This document shows positions 10,001 to 17,732 of a stretch of 64,000 nt of DNA, piece by piece. Position 1 is the stretch's first letter; every line of letters begins with the position of its first letter. Position numbers and translations under genes: made by a program. Source of the DNA: Lactococcus allomyrinae (lineage in GTDB: Bacteria > Bacillota > Bacilli > Lactobacillales > Streptococcaceae); the NCBI RefSeq assembly GCF_003627095.1, contig NZ_CP032627.1, positions 1,860,001-1,924,000 of the forward strand, read 5' to 3'. The notes under the pieces were generated by a model, which was not told where the DNA came from, made no database searches, and saw nothing but the letters and a program-made list of their open reading frames with translations.

Positions 10001-10678
10001 TTTATCCAAGGTTGCTTCAAGTAATGGTTGATCAGAAATCGTTGAACTGTTGGCTTTGTTATCTTCAACATTATTCGTCGTGTTATCAATGGCATTAGAG
10101 CTGTCAAAAGTGATGGTTACAGGATTGTCATTGATGGCAAAACCGTTTGGTGCTTTGGTTTCCACCCATTGTAAACCGTCTGCGGTTGGCAAATCAATAT
10201 TGTAAACAAAGCCAGCTGAACCTTGTGCATTAGTGACGAGGACAATGTTACCATTTGCATCTGGAGCATATTGAGCGCCAGAAGAAAGTGCGACATTAGC
10301 TTGTGCGCCTGTTTGAGGGTTGAGCCCTTGAGATTGTTTGATTACATTGCCTTTGGAATCTTCAAGCGTAAATTCTCCACCCGAAAGATTAGGAATTCCA
10401 TTAGTGCTTGCGCCTAGCGTGTCGGCATCAAGTTTAGCAATTCCTGTTTCAACCATTGGCTGGTCAGATATTTTAGTCGCTGGTGCTTCGGAATTTTGAT
10501 TGGTGCTGTCTTTATCATAAGACGGATCATAACTGAAGGTTTGACCGTCGCCAGAAGCTTGAATGGCTTCTCCTTTTGGCGCTTTGACTTCTGTCCATTG
10601 ATATTGAATGACTTTTCCTGAGCTGTCGTAAGCAGGAAGATAAGCCGCACCCACTTTTCCGTCTGCCCCGTTGTCCAC
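7013..10678 (-). CDS. Giant cell-wall adhesin, C-terminal frame (SpaA/Cna-like repeats, IPDTG anchor)
   Basis: This is the distal 1221 codons of an adhesin whose N-terminal part is in another frame (10414-12126). Several prealbumin/SpaA-like domains contain the recurring EFTLED...VIKQSQG...NPQTGAQANV and QWVETKAPNGFAIN elements. Near residues 700-1150 there are three copies of a roughly 150-residue unit starting PSIDVEKAND or DSIDIEKAND. The end is a sortase signal, IPDTG (an LPxTG variant), then a membrane helix and KKRRNKEDEAA. The annotated start (GTG at 10678) has no ribosome binding site and lies at the frameshift, so this is not an independent gene. The role is probably mating-pair or surface adhesion. 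Confidence 0.75.
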   Translation of the reverse strand: MDNGADGKVGAAYLPAYDSSGKVIQYQWTEVKAPKGEAIQASGDGQTFSYDPSYDKDSTNQNSEAPATKISDQPMVETGIAKLDADTLGASTNGIPNLSGGEFTLEDSKGNVIKQSQGLNPQTGAQANVALSSGAQYAPDANGNIVLVTNAQGSAGFVYNIDLPTADGLQWVETKAPNGFAINDNPVTITFDSSNAIDNTTNNVEDNKANSSTISDQPLLEATLDKDSTNAEFNHVLGKAVYELQTQAGVPIKQAQGLDPKTGDSANIVVVTGTFVSNTAGNLDVQATADGLIDVKNIDGTLVPKDVQWVELSPADGHALNNVPAQTSFDKGTYSSDASNFLAVSKTTDKPMGETAIAKCDADTGDNTTQGAATLQGAEFTLEDLTGTPIKQTQGVDPQTGAQANVVLAAGTSYAPDANGNIVVVTNAQGIGGQVQNIDLSNNLNYQWVETKAPYGYTINTKPIEVDFSASNEVDSNTNNYKDGLKLGATISDRVVDFDFAFIKAATDNGATGLNGAEFTLTPLTGTLNALGQYDNGKDTNINGQDTYINPDTGLATPVTDVSQLYLGAVQTSHDYTDPQGGQSAGWVEYDHVQVGKYKVSETKVPDGETQAHDLEVDILPDTTTDGAPTSYEFKVIDLVTKNVLRDVTIPVSYSPTQDGRQLLNDNNFLGKFNLGSIFDSPTTPPTPSIDVEKANDAMPTAGKGNDTDSNNNAGPNDHDTAATADVLKEGATTPIDFLFTNNGTDDLTQLKPVDKTTNGSISVKDITYTYNGTTLSLNADGYLTNADGSLFVLPAGQAIQATGTLPALPVGELHTDEVNINAVGVKSGTPVHDHDDWNGIVPKPSIDIEKANGSIPNAGNGNHTDKANNAGANDHDTVATLDPIKAGTSTAIYFRGTNNGTEALSHIKVSDTTTDGSVSIGSIVWTYQGQTLKINASGELTLQDGTLLTLQPKDTITGEGTLPALPAGELHGDDVTISGIGVLDNKSVGDDDKWYGEVTPHDSIDIEKANDTMPKAGNGNNTDKANNVGTNDHDTAATADDLKVGATTPIYFRITNNGNEALTQVTPVDKTIEGTATLSAITWTYNGQKLTLSKDGAFVTTDGKLLVLPVGGTVTGAATLAALGTDQTTADEASVTGVGVNSHNKVGDKDDWYGKTQKLTVVPPQTPSAPKSNVYNIIIPDTGTALGQFQLVGYIIIALVIGNVVYYIVKKRRNKEDEAA

Positions 10679-12126
10679 GTGAGCGAACCATCCGAGGCGG
10701 TTGAGAGGGTTCCAGCCGTTTTCGCAATCGGATTAGTGCTGTTGCCATCTGAGGCTTTGACAAAGTTCCCTGTGTTCAAGTTTTTAATTTTGAACACCGC
10801 ACCAGCTTGTGTTAGCCCTGCTGGATAAGTATTGGCCGCCTGTGTCTTTGTCAAAGTGTTTTCAACGTAGTTGTTCACGTTGAGCACCGTACCATTCATC
10901 GAACCAAACAAGTCTGCTACAATGTCAAAGTGAGTACCTTCATTTGGGTCTCCCATGCCTGATTGGTCTGCAAATGTAATGTTATTAGTGGATGTTGTTT
11001 TAATTGCTACATACGCATTAGGTGCAATTTTAGAAGAATCGGCAATCGTCGTTTGAGCAGAGTTTAATGATAACCCGTTTCCGTTAATTGTTAATGCCGT
11101 ATCACTTGAAACAACCGTTCCCAACCAATTATCCGTACTGGTACTTGCAACTTGATAACCATCAATGTCTGAAACCTTCATCGCAAGTAAGGTATCATCA
11201 GGAAGGGCATCGCCTGTATTGTGGTTAATCAAAGTTGTTGTATATCTCACATAGTTGATATACCCAAGCGCTTGTCCGACTTGTTGACCATTCCCGTCGA
11301 CAATACCGCCCTCATTAGAACCACCTGACGAAGTAACGCCATTTACTAAAGGTGTGGCACCAACAGAGATTGTTCCTCCTTCATTGTGTGCAGAAAAAAG
11401 CACGCCTGAAATATTAGAGGCGTTCAATCCTTCACTTTCTGGAATACCGACAGACTGTACTTGAATGAGCAAATCCAAAGGAACACTATTTCCCGAAGCA
11501 TCTTTAGCCGTTCCGACATTGGAAATTTTGACAATACCACCCAAATTAACCGAATTAACTGCCCCTGAACTTCCTGTTGATATACTCGACGGTGTGAATA
11601 CCGTGGATAAATCATTCGGTTTAAGACCGTCTGCGCCTAATGATTCTGGCGAACCAACCCAAGTGTTATTCGTCGTATCCACTTGTCCATTAAGCAGGAA
11701 GAGATTATAAGTCCCATTCGGGCCATTCACTTCATAGCTTGATAAGGGGACTAAGCCTGTACCAGTAGAATTGGTCAAAGCGGTATTACTTCCCCAACTC
11801 AGATTATTGACGATATACTTGGCATTCCCTGTATAATCTCGTGTGATGGAGTCAAAGGTATTCTGCATCGCTTGTGTACCCAGCTGATTGGTAGAGCTTT
11901 GCACGACAGGAATATTCCCTGAAACCGATGAGATATTACCGACAAGACTATCGCCGGAAGCCAGGGTTAAGGCCTGAACTGGTGGCGCACTAGAGGCTGC
12001 TAGTCCGCCTGCAGCAAGAAAGGTCAAAGCACCTGCCGCAAATATGGCGTGCTTAAACGCTTTCCAATTCGGAAAACGAGGGCTGCGAACGTCTTTTAGA
12101 CGTCCGATTCGCTTTTCTTTTTCCAT
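10414..12126 (-). CDS. Giant cell-wall adhesin, N-terminal frame (frameshifted)
   Basis: The start ATG at 12126 (MEKEKRIGRLKD) is chosen because AAGGAG lies 9 bases upstream; an in-frame upstream ATG at 12189 has no such site. A long signal peptide ends near SAPPVQA. The adhesive domain continues in frame to about 10677 (STASDGSLTW); after that the residues no longer resemble the family and a stop follows at 10414. The other frame takes over with DNGADGKVGAAYLPAY and then QYQWTEVKAPKG. One additional G after ACGTGG at about 10675 would join both into about 1704 residues. The gene heads the sortase and transfer operon. Confidence 0.75.
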   Translation of the reverse strand: MEKEKRIGRLKDVRSPRFPNWKAFKHAIFAAGALTFLAAGGLAASSAPPVQALTLASGDSLVGNISSVSGNIPVVQSSTNQLGTQAMQNTFDSITRDYTGNAKYIVNNLSWGSNTALTNSTGTGLVPLSSYEVNGPNGTYNLFLLNGQVDTTNNTWVGSPESLGADGLKPNDLSTVFTPSSISTGSSGAVNSVNLGGIVKISNVGTAKDASGNSVPLDLLIQVQSVGIPESEGLNASNISGVLFSAHNEGGTISVGATPLVNGVTSSGGSNEGGIVDGNGQQVGQALGYINYVRYTTTLINHNTGDALPDDTLLAMKVSDIDGYQVASTSTDNWLGTVVSSDTALTINGNGLSLNSAQTTIADSSKIAPNAYVAIKTTSTNNITFADQSGMGDPNEGTHFDIVADLFGSMNGTVLNVNNYVENTLTKTQAANTYPAGLTQAGAVFKIKNLNTGNFVKASDGNSTNPIAKTAGTLSTASDGSLTWTTGQTEKWVRLIFLLTTAQEKSFNINGQKSKRQKEKPFKLLATVKPSVMIRLMIKTAPIKIPKHQRLKYLTSQWLKQELLNLMPTR

Positions 12127-12179
12127 GAAAAGTTTCTCCTTTTTGTGTGATTTTACCTGCTCACGTGTTGCAGGCAAAG

Positions 12180-12212
12180 AAAAAAGCAATCTCTATTTGA
12201 GATTGCATGCGA
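12180..12212 (-). terminator. Hairpin plus U tract in the adhesin leader
   Basis: The perfect 8-bp stem GCAATCTC/GAGATTGC (12186-12193 and 12199-12206) is followed on the minus strand by TTTTTTC. No minus-strand gene lies directly upstream, so it would act within the adhesin 5' leader. A second small hairpin, CCTGC...GCAGG, follows at 12155-12176. A near copy occurs at 13591-13620. It could be an attenuator or the terminator of a short RNA. Confidence 0.5.
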
Positions 12213-12290
12213 CATAACGGGTTTAATGACATCGTTAGGTCAAAAATTGCGGTATAATAAAATTAAAATAGACTGCGAATAGGAGAAACA

Positions 12291-13133
12291 ATGAATACTC
12301 AACGTTCTGATAGACATAGAAGATTAAAGCAAAATAAAATAAAAAAATGGTGGAAAAAGATGAATCTCACTCAAAAATTTATCATTTCCACTTTTTCTAC
12401 TATAATCAGTCTAACAATCATAGTTCCTATTACTCAAAACATCCAAGATTTAATGCATTCTGATTCTATGTCACTTGATTATGATGTTATAGCAACCAAA
12501 AGTGGTTTTTCTAACCCTAGCACTCAAATAGTTGAGAATAGAGAAAGCAAAAATCAAACTAAACAACAAGAATATCTATATAATTTTAAACTTTCTGGGG
12601 AAACAAACATCATTAATGGAAATATAACTAAAATGCTTATCGTCTATAGCGCTAACGGAGATACCAACTTTTCAGATGGAGATTTGAAATTAGTTAAACA
12701 GAAGATAAACGAAAATTGGGGGAGTTATTTTGCTCGCATTTTTCCATTTGTCAATCCTAACAAACATCCTTTAAAAACAATGGATTGGTCACTTTCTTTA
12801 TTTTTTTCTGATAAATCAGAAACCGTTGATAAACCAATATATTTAGTAACTCTTGATGAAAACAATAAAATAGATATCACTTTATTAGGAGTTCCAGCTC
12901 AATATGACGAAATAAATAAAAGTAGTTCTCCCTTAAGCATCGTTACTACCATCAACCTTTCTGGTATGCTTAACCCAACCGCTTCTCCTTCATTTTTTAC
13001 AACAGAAGATTTTTTAAAAGCCCAAGATAAACTTACTTATCACGGCATTCAACCACCAGTATCTCCCGTTCAATTCAAAAAAAATATTACTGATATAAAA
13101 AAGCTAGCTAGTGATTATTTCTCCCAAAAATAA
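12291..13133 (+). CDS. Bitopic membrane protein of unknown function
   Basis: 280 residues. The very basic N-terminus (RLKQNKIKKWWKKMN) is followed by one membrane helix (about residues 28-48) and a 230-residue extracellular domain with no recognised motif. AGGAG precedes the ATG, and TATAAT at 12253-12258 could be its -10 box. Its last 26 bases overlap the end of the convergent minus-strand gene at 13108-13557. It is divergent from the adhesin operon. Confidence 0.6.
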   Translation: MNTQRSDRHRRLKQNKIKKWWKKMNLTQKFIISTFSTIISLTIIVPITQNIQDLMHSDSMSLDYDVIATKSGFSNPSTQIVENRESKNQTKQQEYLYNFKLSGETNIINGNITKMLIVYSANGDTNFSDGDLKLVKQKINENWGSYFARIFPFVNPNKHPLKTMDWSLSLFFSDKSETVDKPIYLVTLDENNKIDITLLGVPAQYDEINKSSSPLSIVTTINLSGMLNPTASPSFFTTEDFLKAQDKLTYHGIQPPVSPVQFKKNITDIKKLASDYFSQK

Positions 13134-13557
13134 TCATAAGCACTATGAACCATAAAAATAGTGATAAATAAAAGATTATTAGATATTTAAGATAATCCCC
13201 AGAAGTTAAATTTACATTGTTTGCAATAATAATCCATATGCAAAAAAATACTGTCCCACAAACAAAAATAAAATATCCTAAAAAATTTATGACTTGTCTT
13301 ATTTGTTTTTTCAAACTTAGCTCCTTTTTACAATGGTAGTCATTTTGGCTTTCGTTGAATGTCTGATTTCTTATATTCTGGCGCATCGACAACCAGAGCC
13401 ACCAACTCATAAATACAAAATACCCTCCCACCACTATGCACCTAAACAAAAGCGAAAATCCAACAAATTGCATCAGAAACCAAAGGATTAAGCTACATAG
13501 TAGGACGACTCCCTCGACCCAAATCCACTTTAAGATAATTTTTATTTTTCTGTTCAC
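13108..13557 (-). CDS. Small polytopic membrane protein, GTG start, unknown
   Basis: 149 residues from GTG at 13557. The start is chosen because GGAG lies 6 bases upstream; the longer frame from 13623 would translate a hairpin. There are four hydrophobic segments and few charged residues. The 5' leader is nearly the same as that of the gene at 14810-15007 (same GTG AAC A(G/A)A AAA start, same upstream GTTCTGA(T/C)AAATTTAGA). Its end overlaps the plus-strand gene 12291-13133. No function is recognised. Confidence 0.55.
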   Translation of the reverse strand: MNRKIKIILKWIWVEGVVLLCSLILWFLMQFVGFSLLFRCIVVGGYFVFMSWWLWLSMRQNIRNQTFNESQNDYHCKKELSLKKQIRQVINFLGYFIFVCGTVFFCIWIIIANNVNLTSGDYLKYLIIFYLSLFLWFIVLMIIFGRNNH

Positions 13558-13590
13558 TGTATCTCCGTATCTAAATTTATCAGAACTAGC

Positions 13591-13620
13591 AAAAAAGCAA
13601 CCTCTATTTAAGATTGCGTG
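13591..13620 (-). repeat. Second copy of leader hairpin
   Basis: The plus strand reads AAAAAAGCAACCTCTATTT then AAGATTGCGTGC. This matches the hairpin at 12180-12212 in all but a few bases; the stem change makes a G-U pair, so the fold is kept. On the minus strand it ends in TTTTTTG and lies in the leader of the gene at 13108-13557. Confidence 0.5.
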
Positions 13621-13692
13621 CAACTAGATTTTCGTCGTTTCGGACGTGTATAAAACATACAAAAAAATTAACGCTCTTTCGTTGACTTAGTT

Positions 13693-13905
13693 CTATTTTT
13701 TATCGGGAATGAAGATATCCAGACTGACATCAAGCACTTGAGCTATTCTTACCATGTTTTCAAATGATAAATAGTTTATTTTTCCTGTATTAAGTGCTGC
13801 AAAAGTGCTAGAGGCAATTCCTGTCAATTTTGATAGCCTATAATAGGATAAATCACGTTCATTTAACAGTTGTTTTAATTTTTCTTTCATATTTATCTTT
13901 CTCAT
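13693..13905 (-). CDS. XRE-family (Cro/CI-like) transcriptional regulator
   Basis: 70 residues (65 if the second ATG at 13890, with GAAAG upstream, is used). It is almost only a helix-turn-helix: YYRLSKLTGIASSTFAAL is the HTH, followed by FENMVRIAQVLDVSLDIF. It is divergent from the plus-strand membrane gene at 13964. An inverted repeat in the shared promoter (TAAGTT-N6-AACTTA) is a likely operator, so it probably controls itself and its neighbour. Confidence 0.8.
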   Translation of the reverse strand: MRKINMKEKLKQLLNERDLSYYRLSKLTGIASSTFAALNTGKINYLSFENMVRIAQVLDVSLDIFIPDKK

Positions 13906-13941
13906 TTGTTTAGGTAATATTTATAAGTTATAATAAACTTA
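13906..13941 (+). promoter_or_regulatory. Promoter with overlapping inverted-repeat operator
   Basis: TTGTTT (13906-13911), 17 bases, then TATAAT (13929-13934) for the plus-strand gene at 13964. The inverted repeat TAAGTT-N6-AACTTA (13924-13941) covers the -10 box and is the natural site for the divergent XRE regulator. Confidence 0.5.
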
Positions 13942-13963
13942 ACCTCTATTTGAAAGGAAGTTT

Positions 13964-14866
13964 ATGAATCCAACAACAATTAAGGATACTCTCACTTATA
14001 TCGCGGTAAGTATCGTTCCAATTCTAGTTCTTATTCTTACAATTATGCAATATCGGTTGCAAAAAAGACAAACTGAATTAGAAAATATTAGTAAAATTAT
14101 TCAATCAAATAATTCAGGAGATAATTATATAGATATTGATAACTCTATTCACTATCATATGCAAATGGAAGCCGATTATTCTGAACAAAATTATCTTTTG
14201 AAAAGAAAACTTGAAAATTTAGAATATCTCAATAAATTATTCAATAAATTATCTCCAATTGTGCTCGTCTTCATTTATGGACTGAATCTGATTAACTATT
14301 TACTTCCTTTTCCTAAATATCCATCTTCTAATGCTTTAATTGATAATTTAGTAAAATATCTAAAATTCATTTTACTCTCCATGTATAAAGCGGTCTTCCC
14401 TACAATTACAAATTTTTTGTGGTTGATTCTGTTACTTTTGATTACGTTAATGATTAGAAAATTTATTTTAAAGGGACTACTCCAAAAAATTGCTGGAAAT
14501 ATTGCTCTAGCGATTATTGCTTTTTCCTATTTTAAAACAATCTCGTTAGTCAAAGAGGTTAAAGTTACAAATTTACCTGAAATCTCAGCACCCTCTTTGG
14601 TTGCACAAAATCAAACAACATCTATTACTATCCAAACAACCGAAATAATTAGCAGTTTTTCTCCAGAGTTCATTATAATTTTCTCAATCTTATCTCTCAT
14701 ATTTCTATGGACTATTTCTTCTCATCTTATTGATATTTTGTTTGAATCTTTCGGGGAAACTAAAGATTTTAAACGCTTAAAGTTTCTTTTCCCACGCTTA
14801 GTCTTTTACTTATTCATGATTATTATCGTTTTCCTTATCACTTTGGGAGTAAAGACAATACAATGA
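13964..14866 (+). CDS. Polytopic membrane protein of unknown function
   Basis: 300 residues. A first membrane helix (about 12-28) is followed by a charged helical stretch (QYRLQKRQTELENISKI) and a predicted cytoplasmic coiled coil (about 65-95), then five or so further hydrophobic helices. An AAAGGAAG ribosome binding site precedes the ATG. No motif is recognised. It is controlled from the promoter shared with the divergent XRE gene. Its last 57 bases overlap the convergent small gene 14810-15007, repeating the arrangement of the pair at 12291-13557. Confidence 0.6.
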   Translation: MNPTTIKDTLTYIAVSIVPILVLILTIMQYRLQKRQTELENISKIIQSNNSGDNYIDIDNSIHYHMQMEADYSEQNYLLKRKLENLEYLNKLFNKLSPIVLVFIYGLNLINYLLPFPKYPSSNALIDNLVKYLKFILLSMYKAVFPTITNFLWLILLLLITLMIRKFILKGLLQKIAGNIALAIIAFSYFKTISLVKEVKVTNLPEISAPSLVAQNQTTSITIQTTEIISSFSPEFIIIFSILSLIFLWTISSHLIDILFESFGETKDFKRLKFLFPRLVFYLFMIIIVFLITLGVKTIQ

Positions 14867-15007
14867 AATGATTGACCCTATAATAAGAATCAAACCAATC
14901 AACAAAAAATCTACTCTTTTTGTTGCACATCCAATTTTAACAACACCCTCTCCACCTATTAGAAATACCACCCACATTACGATATCTTTTTTAATTTTTT
15001 TGTTCAC
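14810..15007 (-). CDS. Small two-TM membrane protein, GTG start, unknown
   Basis: 65 residues from GTG at 15007, with GGAG 6 bases upstream. The sequence starts VNKKIKKDIVMW, has two hydrophobic helices and an acidic tail (SQSDKENDNNHE). The start region and leader match those of the 149-aa gene at 13557, although the proteins then differ. The 3' end runs antisense to the end of the 300-aa gene. Confidence 0.5.
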   Translation of the reverse strand: MNKKIKKDIVMWVVFLIGGEGVVKIGCATKRVDFLLIGLILIIGSIISLYCLYSQSDKENDNNHE

Positions 15008-15066
15008 TGTATCCTCCATCTCTAAATTTGTCAGAACTGACAAAAATAAAGGCTTTATCAGATGAT

Positions 15067-15690
15067 TTACTCATTATCCGCATCGTAACTGGCTGGTTTC
15101 TGAGGAAATTCAATCTTGACTAAAGGTTGATAAACCTTTCTGGTACTGACAATCGTTTTAAAAGTAACGTCTTGAGGGCTACTAAACCAAACCTCATCAA
15201 AAAACTTTTGCTTCGCTTGTTCCACGCTTTTGTAACCAGGTGTAGTAAGTTCATTTCCCCCATCAATAAATACGGCATTTTTTAGAGTCCCTTTAACGGA
15301 GTAAACTTTTTGAGTTTGACTGACAGGAACAAAGAACAAAAACAATGTAGAAACAGTAATTATTCCTAGAATTGCAAACCCAAGCCATTGCTTTCTCCTC
15401 AGAAGCAAGATAAAACTAGCAATAACCGTCACAACTAATAAAATAATTCCCAGTCCTCCTGTGACGAATAGGATAAATTTGAGAACGGTATGATCATAAT
15501 TAGAATTATAGAGATAATCAACGATAGACATCCTATGGTCAACGCTTGCCGCATAGACCGCTATACTCAAAAAAGCAAATATAGCACTAATCCCTAACAA
15601 AATAAGCAGCCCAATAATGCCACCAATAACGATATAGAGCAAATGCTCATTCAACGTTTTGAGCACTATTTTTTGTTTTCCTTTATACAT
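15067..15690 (-). CDS. Polytopic membrane protein of unknown function
   Basis: 207 residues from ATG at 15690, chosen for its AGGAG site; a longer frame reaches 15714. Three or four membrane helices occupy residues about 20-125, and an extracellular C-terminal domain begins VSQTQKVYSVKGTLKNA. It is separated from the upstream gene by a terminator (15720-15743) and may have its own promoter. No family is recognised. Confidence 0.55.
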   Translation of the reverse strand: MYKGKQKIVLKTLNEHLLYIVIGGIIGLLILLGISAIFAFLSIAVYAASVDHRMSIVDYLYNSNYDHTVLKFILFVTGGLGIILLVVTVIASFILLLRRKQWLGFAILGIITVSTLFLFFVPVSQTQKVYSVKGTLKNAVFIDGGNELTTPGYKSVEQAKQKFFDEVWFSSPQDVTFKTIVSTRKVYQPLVKIEFPQKPASYDADNE

Positions 15691-15719
15691 TTCACTCTCC
15701 TTTTTTAGAATCAAAAAAA

Positions 15720-15743
15720 ACGACTTCCGAATCTGAAAGTCGT
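15720..15743 (-). terminator. Rho-independent terminator after the 281-aa gene
   Basis: Stem ACGACTT/AAGTCGT (15720-15726, 15737-15743), followed on the minus strand by a run of eight T. It lies directly after the stop of the gene ending at 15752. Confidence 0.75.
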
Positions 15744-15751
15744 TTGCTTGT

Positions 15752-16597
15752 TTATTTGAATGGATTGACTATTGGCTTACTTGACTCTTGGTTGTTCTGA
15801 TCTGCAGCCGCATCACTAAGAGAATTATCAGCTGGAGAACTTCCAGGAGTTGATGGCACAGATGAACCACCACCTGAACTTGATGAACCGCCACTTGAAG
15901 CATTACCGCTTGAACCAGAGTTCGTATAACCATTCCCTCCAGTATTGCTTGAACTTCCTGAACCGTTGCTAGAAGTGCCATATCCACTTGCATAGTTTGA
16001 CGTAGTATTCGCTGATGCCGCTGCTTTCGCTTGTGCATCTGCTGCAGTTTTTGCTTTGGCCGCCGCATCCGCAGCTGCTTTTGCCTTCGCTTCTGCCGCT
16101 TTAGCCTGAGCTTCACTCGCCGCAATTTCTTTGTTCAGCTGAGTTTTAAGAGCTGTATCGTATGGACTGGTCAATTTATTGACTGCCGTGTGCGCTGCTT
16201 TATCTTTTGTTGCATTTGTCGCATCTTTTTGGAACGCTGTAACGGCAGCTTTTGCGGCTGTTTCCAACTTAATGCGATCGTGGATACTTGCAATTTCCGC
16301 ATTCCTTTCTTTGTTTAGCTTAGTATTTTTAACCAATGCCACCGCACTTTGTGCAGCAGAGACATTTTCAATACTGTCCACTTTTTCAGCCGTCAAGAGC
16401 GCTGCTTTCGCTTCACTTTCAGCGGCTGCTTCACGTTTAGCTTCTGCTTTCTTGGCTGTCTCTACTTTTTGCTGGGCAACAACTTTGTCATGGTGGACAT
16501 TAGCGCTATGAATGGAGAATCCTGTTCCTACGCCACCAAGGATAAGCACTCCTACAACAGCACCTCCAACAATGGCCTGCTTTTTCGTAATCTTCAT
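15752..16597 (-). CDS. Membrane-anchored Ala-rich coiled-coil surface protein
   Basis: 281 residues. A Lys-rich start and one helix (about 8-30) form a signal anchor. Residues about 38-195 are Ala/Lys/Glu-rich with long runs predicting an extended coiled coil (for example EAQAKAAEAKAKAAADAAAK). The last 85 residues are Gly/Ser/Asn-rich and flexible. There is no sortase signal. It has its own terminator. It may be a wall-spanning stalk. Low-complexity composition makes homology hard to judge. Confidence 0.55.
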   Translation of the reverse strand: MKITKKQAIVGGAVVGVLILGGVGTGFSIHSANVHHDKVVAQQKVETAKKAEAKREAAAESEAKAALLTAEKVDSIENVSAAQSAVALVKNTKLNKERNAEIASIHDRIKLETAAKAAVTAFQKDATNATKDKAAHTAVNKLTSPYDTALKTQLNKEIAASEAQAKAAEAKAKAAADAAAKAKTAADAQAKAAASANTTSNYASGYGTSSNGSGSSSNTGGNGYTNSGSSGNASSGGSSSSGGGSSVPSTPGSSPADNSLSDAAADQNNQESSKPIVNPFK

Positions 16598-16645
16598 CTG
16601 ATTTCTCCTTTAATCTGCTGTCTATTTATCAATTTTTTTATTTGT

Positions 16646-16966
16646 CTATTTTTCTATTTTCTTAAACCAGGCAAGCTGCAGACCATTTGTCTGTGCAAAC
16701 CTTTTTGCTTGCTCAATACTGGCGGTTTTAAATGCCTCATCAGGGTTGATTGTAAAAACAAGCGTTCCATCGGGTGCTGTTCGTTTATAATAAGCGGTAG
16801 CATTCACAGGAAGTCCCTTAATACGGTTACCACTAATTTTGTAGCCGACGGCTTGTGCCAAGATTGTCTCAGTTTCAAGTAGTTGTGTTTTTCCCGTTTT
16901 TACTCCCTTACCAGTAATCGTGAAGGGGGCTGTTTTTCGATAAAGCGGAATAATCTTTTTTGCCAT
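16646..16966 (-). CDS. Hypothetical soluble protein, 106 aa
   Basis: Basic, soluble protein starting MAKKIIPLYRKTAPFTITGKG, with no membrane segment and no recognised motif. A GAGGTAA stretch lies upstream. It is in the same direction as the regulator gene at 17020-17721, upstream of it, and the surface protein 15752-16597. Confidence 0.5.
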   Translation of the reverse strand: MAKKIIPLYRKTAPFTITGKGVKTGKTQLLETETILAQAVGYKISGNRIKGLPVNATAYYKRTAPDGTLVFTINPDEAFKTASIEQAKRFAQTNGLQLAWFKKIEK

Positions 16967-17019
16967 TTTGTTACCTCTATTTTACCATAGTTTAAGGTTG
17001 TTTTGCACAGTCCATTCTC

Positions 17020-17721
17020 TTAATCTATTTCTTTGATTTTCAAACGATACCCTTTTGCGGAGCGTCCTGATTTTAATGTTTCTAATACACATTTCACGGA
17101 GTAAGTTTCTTCAAGAGAAGTTATTGCTGTCTTTAGCACATAACCACGAAAGCGAGAGTTATCCATTGGCTGTTGTTCTATTTCTAAAAACCAGCTTTGA
17201 AAATCTTGTACTGAGCCTTTAATTACCGTCTCCTTACTTCCTGCAGCTTTGTTAAACTTCCAAAGTCCGACAAGGGGAGGAAGGTATTTTTTTACAAGTG
17301 GTCTTGGTCTATGCATCTGCTTTTCCATGATAACCAACTGAGGGAGTCGTTCAATAGGAACTGGGAATAATTCTATCGTTCTGCGTTCCTCATTGAGAAC
17401 TTTACAAAGCGATTGTGCTTCCAATAATGAAAATTTATTGAGAGTTTTAAATTGCGATGTCCATTTGTCATTAACTGATAATGTCTTTGCGATGCTTGTA
17501 TTGACAATCATGTAGTCCTTCCGCTCTCCTATTTCAAACAGTTCATTAGGACTGATAGAGAGTACCTCGCAGATGCTTTGTATATTCTCATAAGAAATTG
17601 AACCCTGTTTCTGCGTAAGCATTAAATTCACATTTTGCCGTGCAATACCTGTCAAATCTGCGAAAACAGATTTTTTCATTTGCTTTTCTTTGAGAATTTC
17701 CGCAATTTTATTCTTTGCCAT
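17020..17721 (-). CDS. XRE-family HTH regulator with C-terminal domain
   Basis: 233 residues. The N-terminal 65 residues form a Cro/CI-type helix-turn-helix (KSVFADLTGIARQNVNLML, then YENIQSICEVLSISPNELF). The remaining 165 residues have no recognised fold. It lies 11 bases downstream of the RHH gene, in an apparent two-gene operon, consistent with regulation or maintenance of the mobile element. Confidence 0.7.
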   Translation of the reverse strand: MAKNKIAEILKEKQMKKSVFADLTGIARQNVNLMLTQKQGSISYENIQSICEVLSISPNELFEIGERKDYMIVNTSIAKTLSVNDKWTSQFKTLNKFSLLEAQSLCKVLNEERRTIELFPVPIERLPQLVIMEKQMHRPRPLVKKYLPPLVGLWKFNKAAGSKETVIKGSVQDFQSWFLEIEQQPMDNSRFRGYVLKTAITSLEETYSVKCVLETLKSGRSAKGYRLKIKEID

Positions 17722-17732
17722 CCTCAGCTCCT

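Noticed and set aside
16031-16882. Long plus-strand Cys/Phe-rich frames
   Set aside because: Antisense of the Ala/Lys-rich coiled-coil gene and its neighbour.
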